Assembly (NCBI GenBank): GCA_023412195.1
Contig: JAEYNZ010000110.1
Span: 1-29,949, forward strand
Length of the DNA: 29,949 nucleotides
Direction: 5' to 3'
From: Bacteroidota bacterium
GTDB lineage: Bacteria > Bacteroidota > Bacteroidia > Bacteroidales > Prolixibacteraceae
The notes below the pieces were generated by a model. It worked only from the letters and a program-made list of their open reading frames with translations. It was not told where the DNA came from and did no database searches. Of this stretch, positions 7,145-15,234 are shown in pieces. Position numbers and translations under genes: made by a program. The first letter of the stretch is position 1, and every line of letters starts with the position of its first letter.

Positions 7145-7472
7145 GTTTATATAATGTTTATTGATTTTCTTATTTATTATAGATTATAATTCATTGAAAG
7201 AAGATTCTTTTGTTAATAGTTTATCTTATTAAAGTTTAATTAAAAAAAACCGGAACTGTAAAAATGCATGATTTTATGGTTTCTTCAAAATGAAGTTGAA
7301 GGAATTGTAGGGTGGAGTGAAAAAAAAGCTGGTTTACGGATAGGTATCAGGACTGATAGTATCAGGACACAAGACAAGATCTGCTGTAAGTGAAACATCC
7401 TTCATTTTCATTTTTATTCAAATGATGCTATCTTGCTGCAGCTTTTAAACCGAAATGTAAACAGGAACAGGA
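7145..7472. other. divergent intergenic region with repeat/palindrome, no gene
   Basis: The region lies between the divergently transcribed Gfo/Idh gene and the thioredoxin-like gene. It holds a nested direct repeat and palindrome (7344-7368) about 105 bases before the plus-strand start. TATCTTGC at about 7430 is one base away from a Bacteroidota -7 box and is not convincing. No ORF with coding character is seen. Confidence 0.5.
7344..7368. promoter_or_regulatory. direct repeat with internal palindrome, candidate operator
   Basis: GTATCAGGAC occurs at 7344-7353 and again at 7359-7368, exact copies with period 15. The segment between them makes a perfect palindrome, CTGATA-G-TATCAG (7353-7365). 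The nested symmetry, in an otherwise featureless divergent promoter region, suggests a regulator-binding site. Confidence 0.4.
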
Positions 7473-8942
7473 ATGAAAAAACTGTGGTTATCTGTATTTC
7501 TTTTTTCCTATTTTTTTCATTTGGCAGCTCAGCCATTTAAGCTGCAGGTAAATATTAAAAACCAGCCTTTTAATACGGTTACAGTAGGCGCTTTAAGGGG
7601 CGACAGGTTCATTATTGCCGACAGTTTGCTTACTCAGAATATCATGACCCGGACCGGACCGGTTAAAACAGCAACTTGGAATATTCCTCCAGATACCCGT
7701 CCGGGCGTGTATAGAATTGTACTTGGCCAGACTACCTATGCACGTGTAATGGACGAATCACCACAGCAGGTCGATTTTATCTTTAATGGAGAGGATGTCC
7801 GTTTTGAAACCGATTTCAGGTTTCCTGCCGACAGCCTTAAACTGATTCATTCGGAAGAGAACAAGGTGTGGTTTGAATTTATCAGGCAGGAGATGGATCT
7901 GAGGAATAAGATCAATGACCTGGAAAAGGAAGAAGCGTTTTATAATTCCATGCTGTCAGAAGCAGAATCTTCCGGTTCAGATTCAAAAGTTAAAATTGAA
8001 GAAATAAAAGCTTCCCGGGAGCAGGTTGCCAATCAATTCAACCTGATGCAGATGCAGCGTGAGGAGTTTATAACCCGGATGGCTGAAGAACACAACAGTT
8101 TATTCGTGTCGAAAATTATAAAATGTTACAGGGAACCCCTTCGCGATGGTTTCCTGACTCCTGTTGAGCGAAAAGCATTTTTTCAAAAGAATTACCTGGG
8201 GTATCTTGATTTTTCAGATGAAGCGCTTGTTCAGTCCTCTGTTTTAACCGAAAAAATTTTCACATACCTGGTTTCCTATAACCAGAAGGAATACACACAA
8301 GACCAAAGGCAGAATGCATATATAAAAGCGGTAGATGCCATTATGGCTGATGTTATAAAGGAGGGAGGAGAATACAGTGAAGTATACGAATTTGTGGTGG
8401 ATTACCTTGTAACCGGGTTTGAAGGCTTGAAGATGGATAAGGTTCTTACATGGATATCAGATCATTATTCAGCACCGTTATGTAAAACCGAGGAAAAAAC
8501 AACCCTTCGTAGGAAGCTGGAAGCGCAAAAAATGACGGTCGGAACAGTTGTTCCTGATTTTACACTGAACGATCTGAAGGGGCAGCCTGTGAATTTGTCG
8601 AAAACACTAAAAGAAATGAACCTTGTGGTATTCTGGGCAAGCTGGTGCCCCCATTGTACCAGTTTGCTGCCACAGATTAAATCGTTGTGCACGGGGAAAA
8701 TCAATCTTGAAGTGATTGCCGTTTCACTCGACAGATCGGCAAATGAATGGAACAATGCTGTGTATAAAGCCGGATTCGAAACATACAGGAATTTGTCAGA
8801 CCTCAGCGAATGGAATGGAAAGGTTGTTGAAGATTACAATATTTATGCTACACCTTCCATGTTTTTAATTGACGAAAACCGGAAGATCATTGCAAAACCA
8901 ACTTCTATTCAAGAACTTGCAAAGGCAATAGCAGCATTTTAA
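7473..8942 (+). CDS. secreted TlpA-like thioredoxin-fold protein with DUF4369-type N-terminus
   Basis: This 489-residue protein has a signal peptide (MKKLWLSVFLFSYFFHLAAQ). An N-terminal beta-rich domain (about 21-125) resembles the DUF4369 domain common in Bacteroidota thiol proteins. A long helical middle follows (about 130-350), with charged, probably coiled-coil stretches at 135-160 and 170-205. A C-terminal AhpC/TSA-TlpA thioredoxin domain (about 355-489) has the active-site motif WCPHC (Cys392, Cys395) and the cis-proline in YATPSMFLID (Pro461). It probably acts as a periplasmic thiol-disulfide reductase, feeding cytochrome c maturation or protein repair. The helical insert is long for this family and may be a docking or dimerisation region. 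It is flanked by large gaps and is likely transcribed alone. Confidence 0.88.
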   Translation: MKKLWLSVFLFSYFFHLAAQPFKLQVNIKNQPFNTVTVGALRGDRFIIADSLLTQNIMTRTGPVKTATWNIPPDTRPGVYRIVLGQTTYARVMDESPQQVDFIFNGEDVRFETDFRFPADSLKLIHSEENKVWFEFIRQEMDLRNKINDLEKEEAFYNSMLSEAESSGSDSKVKIEEIKASREQVANQFNLMQMQREEFITRMAEEHNSLFVSKIIKCYREPLRDGFLTPVERKAFFQKNYLGYLDFSDEALVQSSVLTEKIFTYLVSYNQKEYTQDQRQNAYIKAVDAIMADVIKEGGEYSEVYEFVVDYLVTGFEGLKMDKVLTWISDHYSAPLCKTEEKTTLRRKLEAQKMTVGTVVPDFTLNDLKGQPVNLSKTLKEMNLVVFWASWCPHCTSLLPQIKSLCTGKINLEVIAVSLDRSANEWNNAVYKAGFETYRNLSDLSEWNGKVVEDYNIYATPSMFLIDENRKIIAKPTSIQELAKAIAAF

Positions 8943-9164
8943 AATGGGAAAAAGAAAATTGTGAAGAAAAGGAATCATTCGTTCATTCATGGATATCATC
9001 ATTTTCCTCCTTGGTTTGTTCTGGCAGATTGATTATTGTCAGGCTTTTCCTGTATTATTTTCATCAAAAAACCATATTGAACACGAAAATTATTGTAAAA
9101 TTGTGATTCTGTCGGAAAAACAGATCATTGTTGTGTTTAAAACCGGAACCTAATATTCTTAGAA

Positions 9165-10994
9165 ATGAAATTAACAGTAATTGACGGTGTCATCATTTTT
9201 GTTTACCTGCTTGCCACTGTTTTTATCGGGCTTATACTAAAAAAAGTTGCACAGAAAAGTAAAGCAAATTATTTGCTGGGAGGTAATAAACTTCCCTGGT
9301 ATATGCTTGGATTATCTAATGCTTCAGGAATGTTTGATATTTCAGGCACCATGTGGCTCGTTACCCTGTTATTTGTATATGGGCTGAAGAGCATCTGGAT
9401 ACCCTGGCTCTGGCCCGTTTTTAACCAGATCTTTTTGATGGTCTTCCTGAGCATCTGGCTGAGGCGGTCGAATGTTACTACCGGTGCAGAATGGATTATT
9501 ACAAGGTTTGGCAACAGGCGCGACAGCAAACTATCACACGGAGTTGTTGTGTTTTTTGCACTGATTCTTTGCCTGGGTTACCTTGCCTACGGATTTATTG
9601 GCCTTGGTAAATTTGTGATGATTTTTATTCCATGGGACATCATTGCTCCTTATATCCCTTTTGAAGTTCCGCTTTCATATGTTCCGCATATATATGGAAT
9701 TGCCTTCACGTTATTTGCGGTTTTTTACGCTGTGATTGGAGGTATGTCGAGTATTGTATGGGCTGATGTGCTTCAGTATTTTATAATGACAGTTTCTGCC
9801 ATACTGATTGGTGTCCTTGCTATGAAAGCCATAGCGGTTGAAACACTGAACGTGCCTGAAGGCTGGACATCGCCCTTCTTTGGGTGGAGGCTCGATGATC
9901 TCGACTGGCGAGGCATCATAGATGAAGTAAATAACAAAATTGCAAATGATGGCTATTCGCTGTTCACCATATTTTTTATGATGATGGTATTTAAGGGCCT
10001 GCTTGTTTCAATGGCAGGTCCGGCACCTACTTACGACATGCAGAAGATCCTTTCAACAAAAACACCAAAGGAAGCAGCCAAAATGAGCGGTTTTGTTTCG
10101 GTGGTTTTAATGCCAGTCCGTTATTTTATGATAGCAGGTTTTGCCATCCTTGCCATTTTGTATTATGACCGCCTGAACCTTTTAGTGGCAGGTCAGATCG
10201 ACTTTGAGCAGATACTTCCTTCTGCCATTTCAGAATTTGTACCTATCGGGTTCATGGGGTTGCTGCTGGCAGGGTTGCTGGCCGCTTTCAATTCTACTTT
10301 TGCCGGCACGCTGAATGCAGCCCAGGCTTATATTGTAAACGACATCTACCTGAAGTATATTAAGCCGGAAGCTTCCAATAAACAAATCCGGAACATGAAT
10401 TATACTACTGGCGTATCAGTAGTTATTGTAAGTATTATTTTCGGTGTTTTTGCCCAGGATGTGAACAGCATGCTGCAATGGATTGTTTCGGCACTTTATG
10501 GTAGTTATGTGGTTTCGAATGTACTTAAATGGTACTGGTGGAGGTTCAACGGGTATGGTTATTTCTGGGGAATGGTGGCAGGGCTTGTTCCTGCATTGAT
10601 TTTTCCCTATGTATTTTCAAATACACTTGACCTGTATTACTTTCCATGGCTGCTGGCCATTTCGGTAACCGGAGCATTGTTTGGTACTTTCCTGACCAAA
10701 CCTACCAATGAGGAAACCTTAAAGGAATTTTACCGTAATGTAAGGCCGTGGGGGTTCTGGGGGCCGATTAAAATGAAAGTAATGGCAGAGCAGCCTGATT
10801 TCGAGCCAAACAGGAATTTTAAGCGGGACATGTTCAATGTGGTTGTTGGAACCATTGCACAAACTGCACTTGTAGCCCTGCCAATTTATATAGTACTGAA
10901 GGATACAATGCCGATAGTGATTACAATAGTGATAACAATAATCTGCGGGTTTATTCTTAAAAAGACTTGGTGGGACAGGCTCCCTGAGAAATAG
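9165..10994 (+). CDS. sodium:solute symporter (SSS family), probable mannobiose/sugar transporter
   Basis: This 609-residue polytopic membrane protein opens with VIDGVIIFVYLLATVFIGL and the SSS-typical KANYLLGGNKLPWYMLGLSNASG. About 13-14 membrane segments can be seen. Family regions include the GGMSSIVWADVLQYFIM stretch and a TM8-like segment GLLLAGLLAAFNSTFAGTLNAAQAY, whose Ser/Thr pair corresponds to the Na+ site region. It lies 82 bases upstream of the GH130 gene on the same strand and heads the cluster. In B. fragilis a sugar symporter of this type accompanies the mannosylglucose phosphorylase and the epimerase. I infer import of beta-1,4-mannobiose or a related disaccharide across the inner membrane. 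The substrate is not proven by sequence. Confidence 0.9.
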   Translation: MKLTVIDGVIIFVYLLATVFIGLILKKVAQKSKANYLLGGNKLPWYMLGLSNASGMFDISGTMWLVTLLFVYGLKSIWIPWLWPVFNQIFLMVFLSIWLRRSNVTTGAEWIITRFGNRRDSKLSHGVVVFFALILCLGYLAYGFIGLGKFVMIFIPWDIIAPYIPFEVPLSYVPHIYGIAFTLFAVFYAVIGGMSSIVWADVLQYFIMTVSAILIGVLAMKAIAVETLNVPEGWTSPFFGWRLDDLDWRGIIDEVNNKIANDGYSLFTIFFMMMVFKGLLVSMAGPAPTYDMQKILSTKTPKEAAKMSGFVSVVLMPVRYFMIAGFAILAILYYDRLNLLVAGQIDFEQILPSAISEFVPIGFMGLLLAGLLAAFNSTFAGTLNAAQAYIVNDIYLKYIKPEASNKQIRNMNYTTGVSVVIVSIIFGVFAQDVNSMLQWIVSALYGSYVVSNVLKWYWWRFNGYGYFWGMVAGLVPALIFPYVFSNTLDLYYFPWLLAISVTGALFGTFLTKPTNEETLKEFYRNVRPWGFWGPIKMKVMAEQPDFEPNRNFKRDMFNVVVGTIAQTALVALPIYIVLKDTMPIVITIVITIICGFILKKTWWDRLPEK

Positions 10995-11076
10995 TTTCAG
11001 TTGCAGGATGAAGAGGAGCATGCCACTGTTATAAAAAAAAGATAGATGATAATTAATTAAGAGGAGAAACATTAGC

Positions 11077-12285
11077 ATGGGAAAAAATAAGGATAAAACG
11101 AAAAAAGAATTTGAAAAGAAGATGAACAGGCTGAAAAAAGAGCATGATAATCTTCTGTCCAGGAAAAATAAACCAGTAAAGAAAGGTTACAATGGAATAT
11201 ACTACCGGTATAAAAGGCCGGTGCTTACAAGTGAACATATTCCCATTGAGTGGAGATATGACCTGAATTCCAAATCCAATCCATACCTGATGCAGCGGAT
11301 TGGTATCAACGCTACCTTTAACAGCGGTGCCATATATCTGGATGGGAAATACCTGCTGGCAGTGAGGGTGGAAGGCTGGGACCGCAAATCGTTCTTCGCC
11401 ATTGCCGAAAGCAGTAACGGGATTGACAACTGGCAGTTCTGGGACAGGCCGGTTACACTTCCTGAAACTGATGAACCTGATACAAATGTTTATGACATGA
11501 GGCTTGTTCAGCATGAAGATGGCTGGATTTACGGTATATTCTGTGCCGAAAGAAAAGATCCTTTAGCTCCTGAGGGCGATACTTCCATGGCAACAGCCAG
11601 CGGCGGCATAGCCCGGACAAAAGACCTTAGGGAGTGGGAGAGGTTGCCTGATTTTATTTCTCATCACGGTCAACAGAGGAATCTTGTATTGCATCCTGAA
11701 TTTGTTGACGGGAAATATGCTTTTTACACCCGTCCGCAGGATGGGTTTATTGAAGTTGGCGGTGGTGGTGGAATAGGCTGGGCGCTGGTCGATGATATAA
11801 CCCATGCAGAAGCCTCTGAAGAAAGGATCATTGATGAAAAGGTATATCATACAGTAAAGGAATTAAAAAACGGACAGGGTCCGGCGCCCCTGAAAACAGA
11901 TAAAGGATGGCTTCACCTTGCCCATGGTGTAAGAGCCTGTGCGGCAGGATTGCGATATGTGCTCTACCTGTTTCTGACAGAGCTGGAAGATCCTTCAAAA
12001 GTAATAGCAAAGCCTGGTGGTTATTTTATGGCACCGGAAGGGCAGGAGCGAGTGGGAGATGTGTCTAACGTTTTATTCTCCAATGGCTGGATCCGCAATG
12101 AAGAGGATGAGGTTTTTATTTATTATGGTTCCTCAGATACCCGGATGCACGTAGCAACATCTACTATAGGACAGCTGCTTGACTATTGCCTGAATACACC
12201 TGAAGATGGATTGCGTTCGGCTGAAAGTGTTAGGAACATCAATGCCCTGATCGACCGGAATCATGAAAATGATCATCCCTGCTAA
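11077..12285 (+). CDS. GH130 4-O-beta-D-mannosyl-D-glucose phosphorylase
   Basis: This cytosolic 402-residue enzyme closely resembles the GH130 subfamily 1 mannosylglucose phosphorylase of Bacteroides fragilis. It cleaves beta-D-mannosyl-1,4-D-glucose with phosphate to alpha-mannose-1-phosphate and glucose. After a Lys-rich N-terminal helix (1-35), family landmarks include RYKRPVL (44-50), ERxGxNAT-like RIGINATFNSGA, VRVEGWDRKSFFA (97-108), NVYDMRL with the proton-donor Asp140, CAERKD (156-161), NLVLHPEFVDGKYAFYTRPQ, and a long C-terminal DVSNVLFSNGWI/YYGSSDTRMHVATS region. Phosphate-binding Arg, His and Tyr residues are expected in these segments. A strong AAGAGGAGA Shine-Dalgarno precedes the ATG by about nine bases. 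It follows the symporter and is separated from the epimerase gene by one oxidoreductase gene. The mannosylglucose assignment is better supported than mannosyl-GlcNAc phosphorylase. Confidence 0.93.
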   Translation: MGKNKDKTKKEFEKKMNRLKKEHDNLLSRKNKPVKKGYNGIYYRYKRPVLTSEHIPIEWRYDLNSKSNPYLMQRIGINATFNSGAIYLDGKYLLAVRVEGWDRKSFFAIAESSNGIDNWQFWDRPVTLPETDEPDTNVYDMRLVQHEDGWIYGIFCAERKDPLAPEGDTSMATASGGIARTKDLREWERLPDFISHHGQQRNLVLHPEFVDGKYAFYTRPQDGFIEVGGGGGIGWALVDDITHAEASEERIIDEKVYHTVKELKNGQGPAPLKTDKGWLHLAHGVRACAAGLRYVLYLFLTELEDPSKVIAKPGGYFMAPEGQERVGDVSNVLFSNGWIRNEEDEVFIYYGSSDTRMHVATSTIGQLLDYCLNTPEDGLRSAESVRNINALIDRNHENDHPC

Positions 12286-12327
12286 CGGCCAATTGGTAAT
12301 TTCCAATGGATTTAACCGTTGATTCCG

Positions 12328-12335
12328 TACCTTTG
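12328..12335 (+). promoter_or_regulatory. candidate Bacteroidota -7 box before the Gfo/Idh gene
   Basis: TACCTTTG matches TAnnTTTG exactly and lies 13 bases before the ATG at 12349. No TTG-type -33 element sits at the usual 19-21 base spacing. A small inverted repeat, ATTGG/CCAAT (12292-12307), lies just upstream. If used, the promoter would give an internal start in the operon with a very short leader. Confidence 0.3.
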
Positions 12336-12348
12336 GTAAAAAAAGAAA

Positions 12349-13335
12349 ATGAGACAATATAACTGGGCAATCCTTGGATGTGGTAAGATTGCAAGGAAGT
12401 TTAGCAGCGACCTGAAACTGGTTTCAGGGGCACGCTTATATGCTGCTGCTTCAAGGGACCTGCAGCGGGCACAGGATTTTGCTGCTGAAATGGGATTTGA
12501 AAAATTCTATGGCAGCTATGAAGAAATGGTAGCTGACCCTGAGGTTGATATCGTATATATTGCCACACCACATTCCCATCACCGTGAACATGCCATGCTC
12601 TGTCTGAATCACAAAAAGGCCGTGCTTTGTGAAAAAGCCTTTGCAATAAACCTGCAGGAAGCCTGGGAAATGGTGCAGTGCGCAAAGAGTAACCGAACAT
12701 TTCTAATGGAAGCCTTCTGGACCATGTTTCAGCCCAGTTTCAGAAAAGCAATGGAGATATTGAAAACAGGTGAACTTGGGATGTTAAGACATGTCCGTTC
12801 AGATTTTGCGTTCAATGGTCCGTATGATCCTGAGAAAAGGCTGTACAATATTGCCCTGGGCGGGGGTTCCCTTTTGGATATAGGTATTTATCCCGTTTTT
12901 GCTGCCCTGACCTCTTTAGGAAAACCTGAAAAAATTAAAGCGATAGCTGATTTTAGTCCGTCCGGGGCGGAAGAAACCATTGGTATGCTTTTTAGATATC
13001 CCGAAGGCAGGATGGCAAGCCTTGTTTCGAGTTTTGCATCCTTCTCTCCTGTACAGACGGAATACTGGTGCGAAAATGGTTACCTGGTTTTGAATACCCG
13101 GTGGCATGCACCTACCAGTATTACGATTGGAAGGGCAGGGGAACAGGTTGAGACATGGCCTTCCGGGCATAAGGAAGGATTTGGCTATCAATACGAGGCA
13201 GAGCATGTGATGAAATGCCTGGATGAAGGTAAAATTGAGAGTGACATTATGCCCTGGCAACTTAGTCTTGATTTGATGGAAACGCTCGACCTGATCAGAA
13301 AGGAAGCAGGAATTGTATTTCCTGAACATGACTGA
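12349..13335 (+). CDS. cytosolic Gfo/Idh/MocA oxidoreductase (dihydrodiol/xylose dehydrogenase-like)
   Basis: This 328-residue protein has no signal peptide. An N-terminal Rossmann motif GCGKIARKF (10-18) binds NAD(P), and IATPHSHHREHA follows (71-82). The catalytic-lysine motif reads CEKAFA (94-99), where most family members have EKP; Lys96 is kept but the proline is alanine. The C-terminal domain has GGGSLLDIGIYP, as in the trans-dihydrodiol/D-xylose 1-dehydrogenase-like branch. It probably oxidises or reduces a sugar or sugar-derived carbonyl, but the substrate is unknown. It lies 63 bases after GH130 and 29 bases before the epimerase, so it is embedded in the mannobiose operon. It is not part of the described B. 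fragilis pathway, which makes its position notable. Confidence 0.87.
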   Translation: MRQYNWAILGCGKIARKFSSDLKLVSGARLYAAASRDLQRAQDFAAEMGFEKFYGSYEEMVADPEVDIVYIATPHSHHREHAMLCLNHKKAVLCEKAFAINLQEAWEMVQCAKSNRTFLMEAFWTMFQPSFRKAMEILKTGELGMLRHVRSDFAFNGPYDPEKRLYNIALGGGSLLDIGIYPVFAALTSLGKPEKIKAIADFSPSGAEETIGMLFRYPEGRMASLVSSFASFSPVQTEYWCENGYLVLNTRWHAPTSITIGRAGEQVETWPSGHKEGFGYQYEAEHVMKCLDEGKIESDIMPWQLSLDLMETLDLIRKEAGIVFPEHD

Positions 13336-13364
13336 TCTGTATTTATTAATTTTTTTTCAATGGT

Positions 13365-14588
13365 ATGAATGTTAAGAAAGACCTCCGTAGCCTCAGTAAA
13401 GAGTTTGAAAATGAACTTCGGGACAATATCCTTCAGTTTTGGATGGATGAAGTTTATGATCCTGAACGCCGAATTTTTTATGGACGAATCACAAATGACG
13501 GGCAAAAATATCCGGATGCTGCGCTTTCTGCAGTTATGGTAACCCGGATACTCTGGACTTTTTCCTCGGCATACCGGATGTATCCGGTGGATAAATACAA
13601 ATTGATGGCTGGTGAAGCTTTCCGGATTCTGCAGGAAATTTTCTGGGATGATGTAAATGGTGGAATATACTGGAGCGTGGCTCCTGACGGGAAAGTTCTG
13701 GATTCACGTAAACAGTTTTACGCAGAAGCATTTTTCATTTATGCGCTTTCGGAATACTACCTGGCATTTAAAGATGAAAAATCAAGGCAGCTTGCCATTT
13801 CTGTTTTTATGCTGATTGAAAAGTATGCATGGGATTCAGAACATGGCGGTTACATTGAAGCCAGGTCAGCAGACTGGCAGGAGGCACATGATCAAAGGCT
13901 TAGTGAGAAAGAGATGGATGTGCGAAAAACAATGAACACCCATCTGCATATTTTGGAGGCATATACCAATCTTTTCAGGATATGGAAATCAGACGACCTG
14001 GAAAGACAGTTATTGCAGATTATGTACATTTTTCTTGAAATTATACTGGATCCCGCTACCCATCATTTCAGACTCTTTTTTGATGAGGACTGGACGGTAC
14101 GGTCTGAAACTGTTTCGTATGGTCATGATATTGAAGGGAGCTGGTTGCTTTATGAAGCTGCAGAGATATTAAAATATGATGGTATTCTGGAGAAAGCAGA
14201 TATGGCTGTATTGCAAATGGCAGCAACATCTGCCAGGGAAGGACTGGGAAAGGAAGGTGGAATGTATAATGAAAAGGAAGGGAAAAACCTTCAGGAACAG
14301 TATGACTGGTGGCCGCAGGCAGAAGCAGTTATTGGTTTTTTCAATGCTTATCAGTTATCGCAGGACGACTGGTATCTTGGTCTTTCAAAACAAAGCTGGG
14401 AATTTATTAAAAAGTATATCATAGATAAGAAAAAGGGCGAATGGTTCTGGGGTGTCAACAACCAGTTGATGCCCCTGGATAACGACAAGGTTAGTGGCTG
14501 GAAAGCCCCTTATCATAATGGACGGATGTGTATTGAAATGATCAGGAGGATAAAAAAATGGAAACCAATAGATCAATGGGATATTTGA
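13365..14588 (+). CDS. AGE-family cellobiose/mannobiose 2-epimerase
   Basis: This 407-residue cytosolic (alpha/alpha)6-barrel enzyme belongs to the N-acylglucosamine 2-epimerase superfamily and most resembles cellobiose 2-epimerase. The catalytic histidines fit well: His193/His195 in MNTHLHILEAYTNL, His254 in YGHDIEGSWLL, and His384 in APYHNGRMCIEM. Other family landmarks are WWPQAEAVIGFFNAYQ (315-330) and KGEWFWGV (357-364). The enzyme epimerises the reducing-end sugar at C2. With beta-1,4-mannobiose it would give mannosyl-glucose, the substrate of the GH130 phosphorylase encoded two genes upstream. The start at 13365 is the only good ATG. The 3' end overlaps the lipocalin gene by 31 bases. 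Confidence 0.92.
   Translation: MNVKKDLRSLSKEFENELRDNILQFWMDEVYDPERRIFYGRITNDGQKYPDAALSAVMVTRILWTFSSAYRMYPVDKYKLMAGEAFRILQEIFWDDVNGGIYWSVAPDGKVLDSRKQFYAEAFFIYALSEYYLAFKDEKSRQLAISVFMLIEKYAWDSEHGGYIEARSADWQEAHDQRLSEKEMDVRKTMNTHLHILEAYTNLFRIWKSDDLERQLLQIMYIFLEIILDPATHHFRLFFDEDWTVRSETVSYGHDIEGSWLLYEAAEILKYDGILEKADMAVLQMAATSAREGLGKEGGMYNEKEGKNLQEQYDWWPQAEAVIGFFNAYQLSQDDWYLGLSKQSWEFIKKYIIDKKKGEWFWGVNNQLMPLDNDKVSGWKAPYHNGRMCIEMIRRIKKWKPIDQWDI
14544..14549 (+). promoter_or_regulatory. ribosome binding site inside the epimerase gene that fixes the lipocalin start
   Basis: AGGAGG lies eight bases before the ATG at 14558, inside the last codons of the epimerase. This perfect Shine-Dalgarno sequence supports the lipocalin start and indicates translational coupling. 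Confidence 0.7.
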
Positions 14589-15109
14589 TGAAGCTGATGC
14601 TTGCGCTAATGCTATTTGGTATTTTAAATGCAAGTACATGCCGGTCAACACAAACAGAAAATATGGATTTAACCACTGTAAAGCAGCTTGATCTGGAAAG
14701 GTACATGGGCACATGGTATGAAATTGCCCGGTTTGATCATCCGTTTGAACGCGGGCTGTCTCATGTTACTGCAACCTATGAGCTTAGGCCGGATGGCAAA
14801 ATTAAGGTCACGAATGCAGGCTATAAAGATGGTAAACAAAAATCAGCCAATGGAAAGGCTAAACAACCCAACCCTGATGATCCGGGAAAGCTGAAGGTTG
14901 CGTTCTTTTTGTTCTTTTATGCAGATTATTATGTTCTTGAACTGGATGATGATTACCAGTGGGCACTAATAGGAAGTTCTACCGATAAATATCTGTGGAT
15001 ATTGAGCAGGAACCAGAAAATGGAACAGGACACACTGGATTTCATCCTCAGGAGAGCCCGGGAAAGAGGATATGATACCTCTAAGTTGATTTGGGTGGAT
15101 CATGAATGA
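14558..15109 (+). CDS. bacterial lipocalin (Blc-like), exported or lipoprotein
   Basis: This 183-residue protein has an N-terminal export signal (hydrophobic core about residues 10-24). A cysteine in NASTC at about residue 29 could be a lipidation site, although Thr before the Cys is unusual for a lipobox. The mature part is a classic Blc-type lipocalin. It has the GxW signature in RYMGTWYEIARFDHPFERGL, a TATYELRPDGKIKVTN strand pair, and the C-terminal IGSSTDKYLWILSRNQKM motif. Bacterial lipocalins sit in the outer or inner membrane and bind lipids such as lysophospholipids and fatty acids. The gene overlaps the end of the epimerase by 31 bases with its own strong Shine-Dalgarno, so it is part of the sugar operon by arrangement, although a lipid-binding role there is unexplained. 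Confidence 0.9.
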   Translation: METNRSMGYLMKLMLALMLFGILNASTCRSTQTENMDLTTVKQLDLERYMGTWYEIARFDHPFERGLSHVTATYELRPDGKIKVTNAGYKDGKQKSANGKAKQPNPDDPGKLKVAFFLFFYADYYVLELDDDYQWALIGSSTDKYLWILSRNQKMEQDTLDFILRRARERGYDTSKLIWVDHE

Positions 15110-15187
15110 TACAGGTGGCCTCATTTAATTTTGAGTTAACAAATATGTATTTTAATAAAGAATAATTTCTTTAAATTAAATCTTTAC

Positions 15188-15195
15188 TATCTTTG
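15188..15195 (+). promoter_or_regulatory. candidate Bacteroidota -7 promoter element of the Rex gene
   Basis: TATCTTTG matches TAnnTTTG exactly, 39 bases before the Rex ATG at 15235, in a strongly AT-rich stretch. No clear TTG -33 element is present. It marks a new transcription unit after the mannobiose operon. Confidence 0.5.
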
Positions 15196-15234
15196 AGGCG
15201 AAGTTTTATTATACAATCATTATTTTCATGACAA

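Noticed and set aside
6353..7189. Long plus-strand reading frame of 278 codons opposite the Tat Gfo/Idh gene
   Set aside because: It is a mirror of a confidently identified gene, has Cys/His-rich low-complexity composition and no domain resemblance.
9108..9124. TCTGT/ACAGA inverted repeat before the SSS symporter
   Set aside because: Five-base arms are expected by chance and no other promoter feature supports it.
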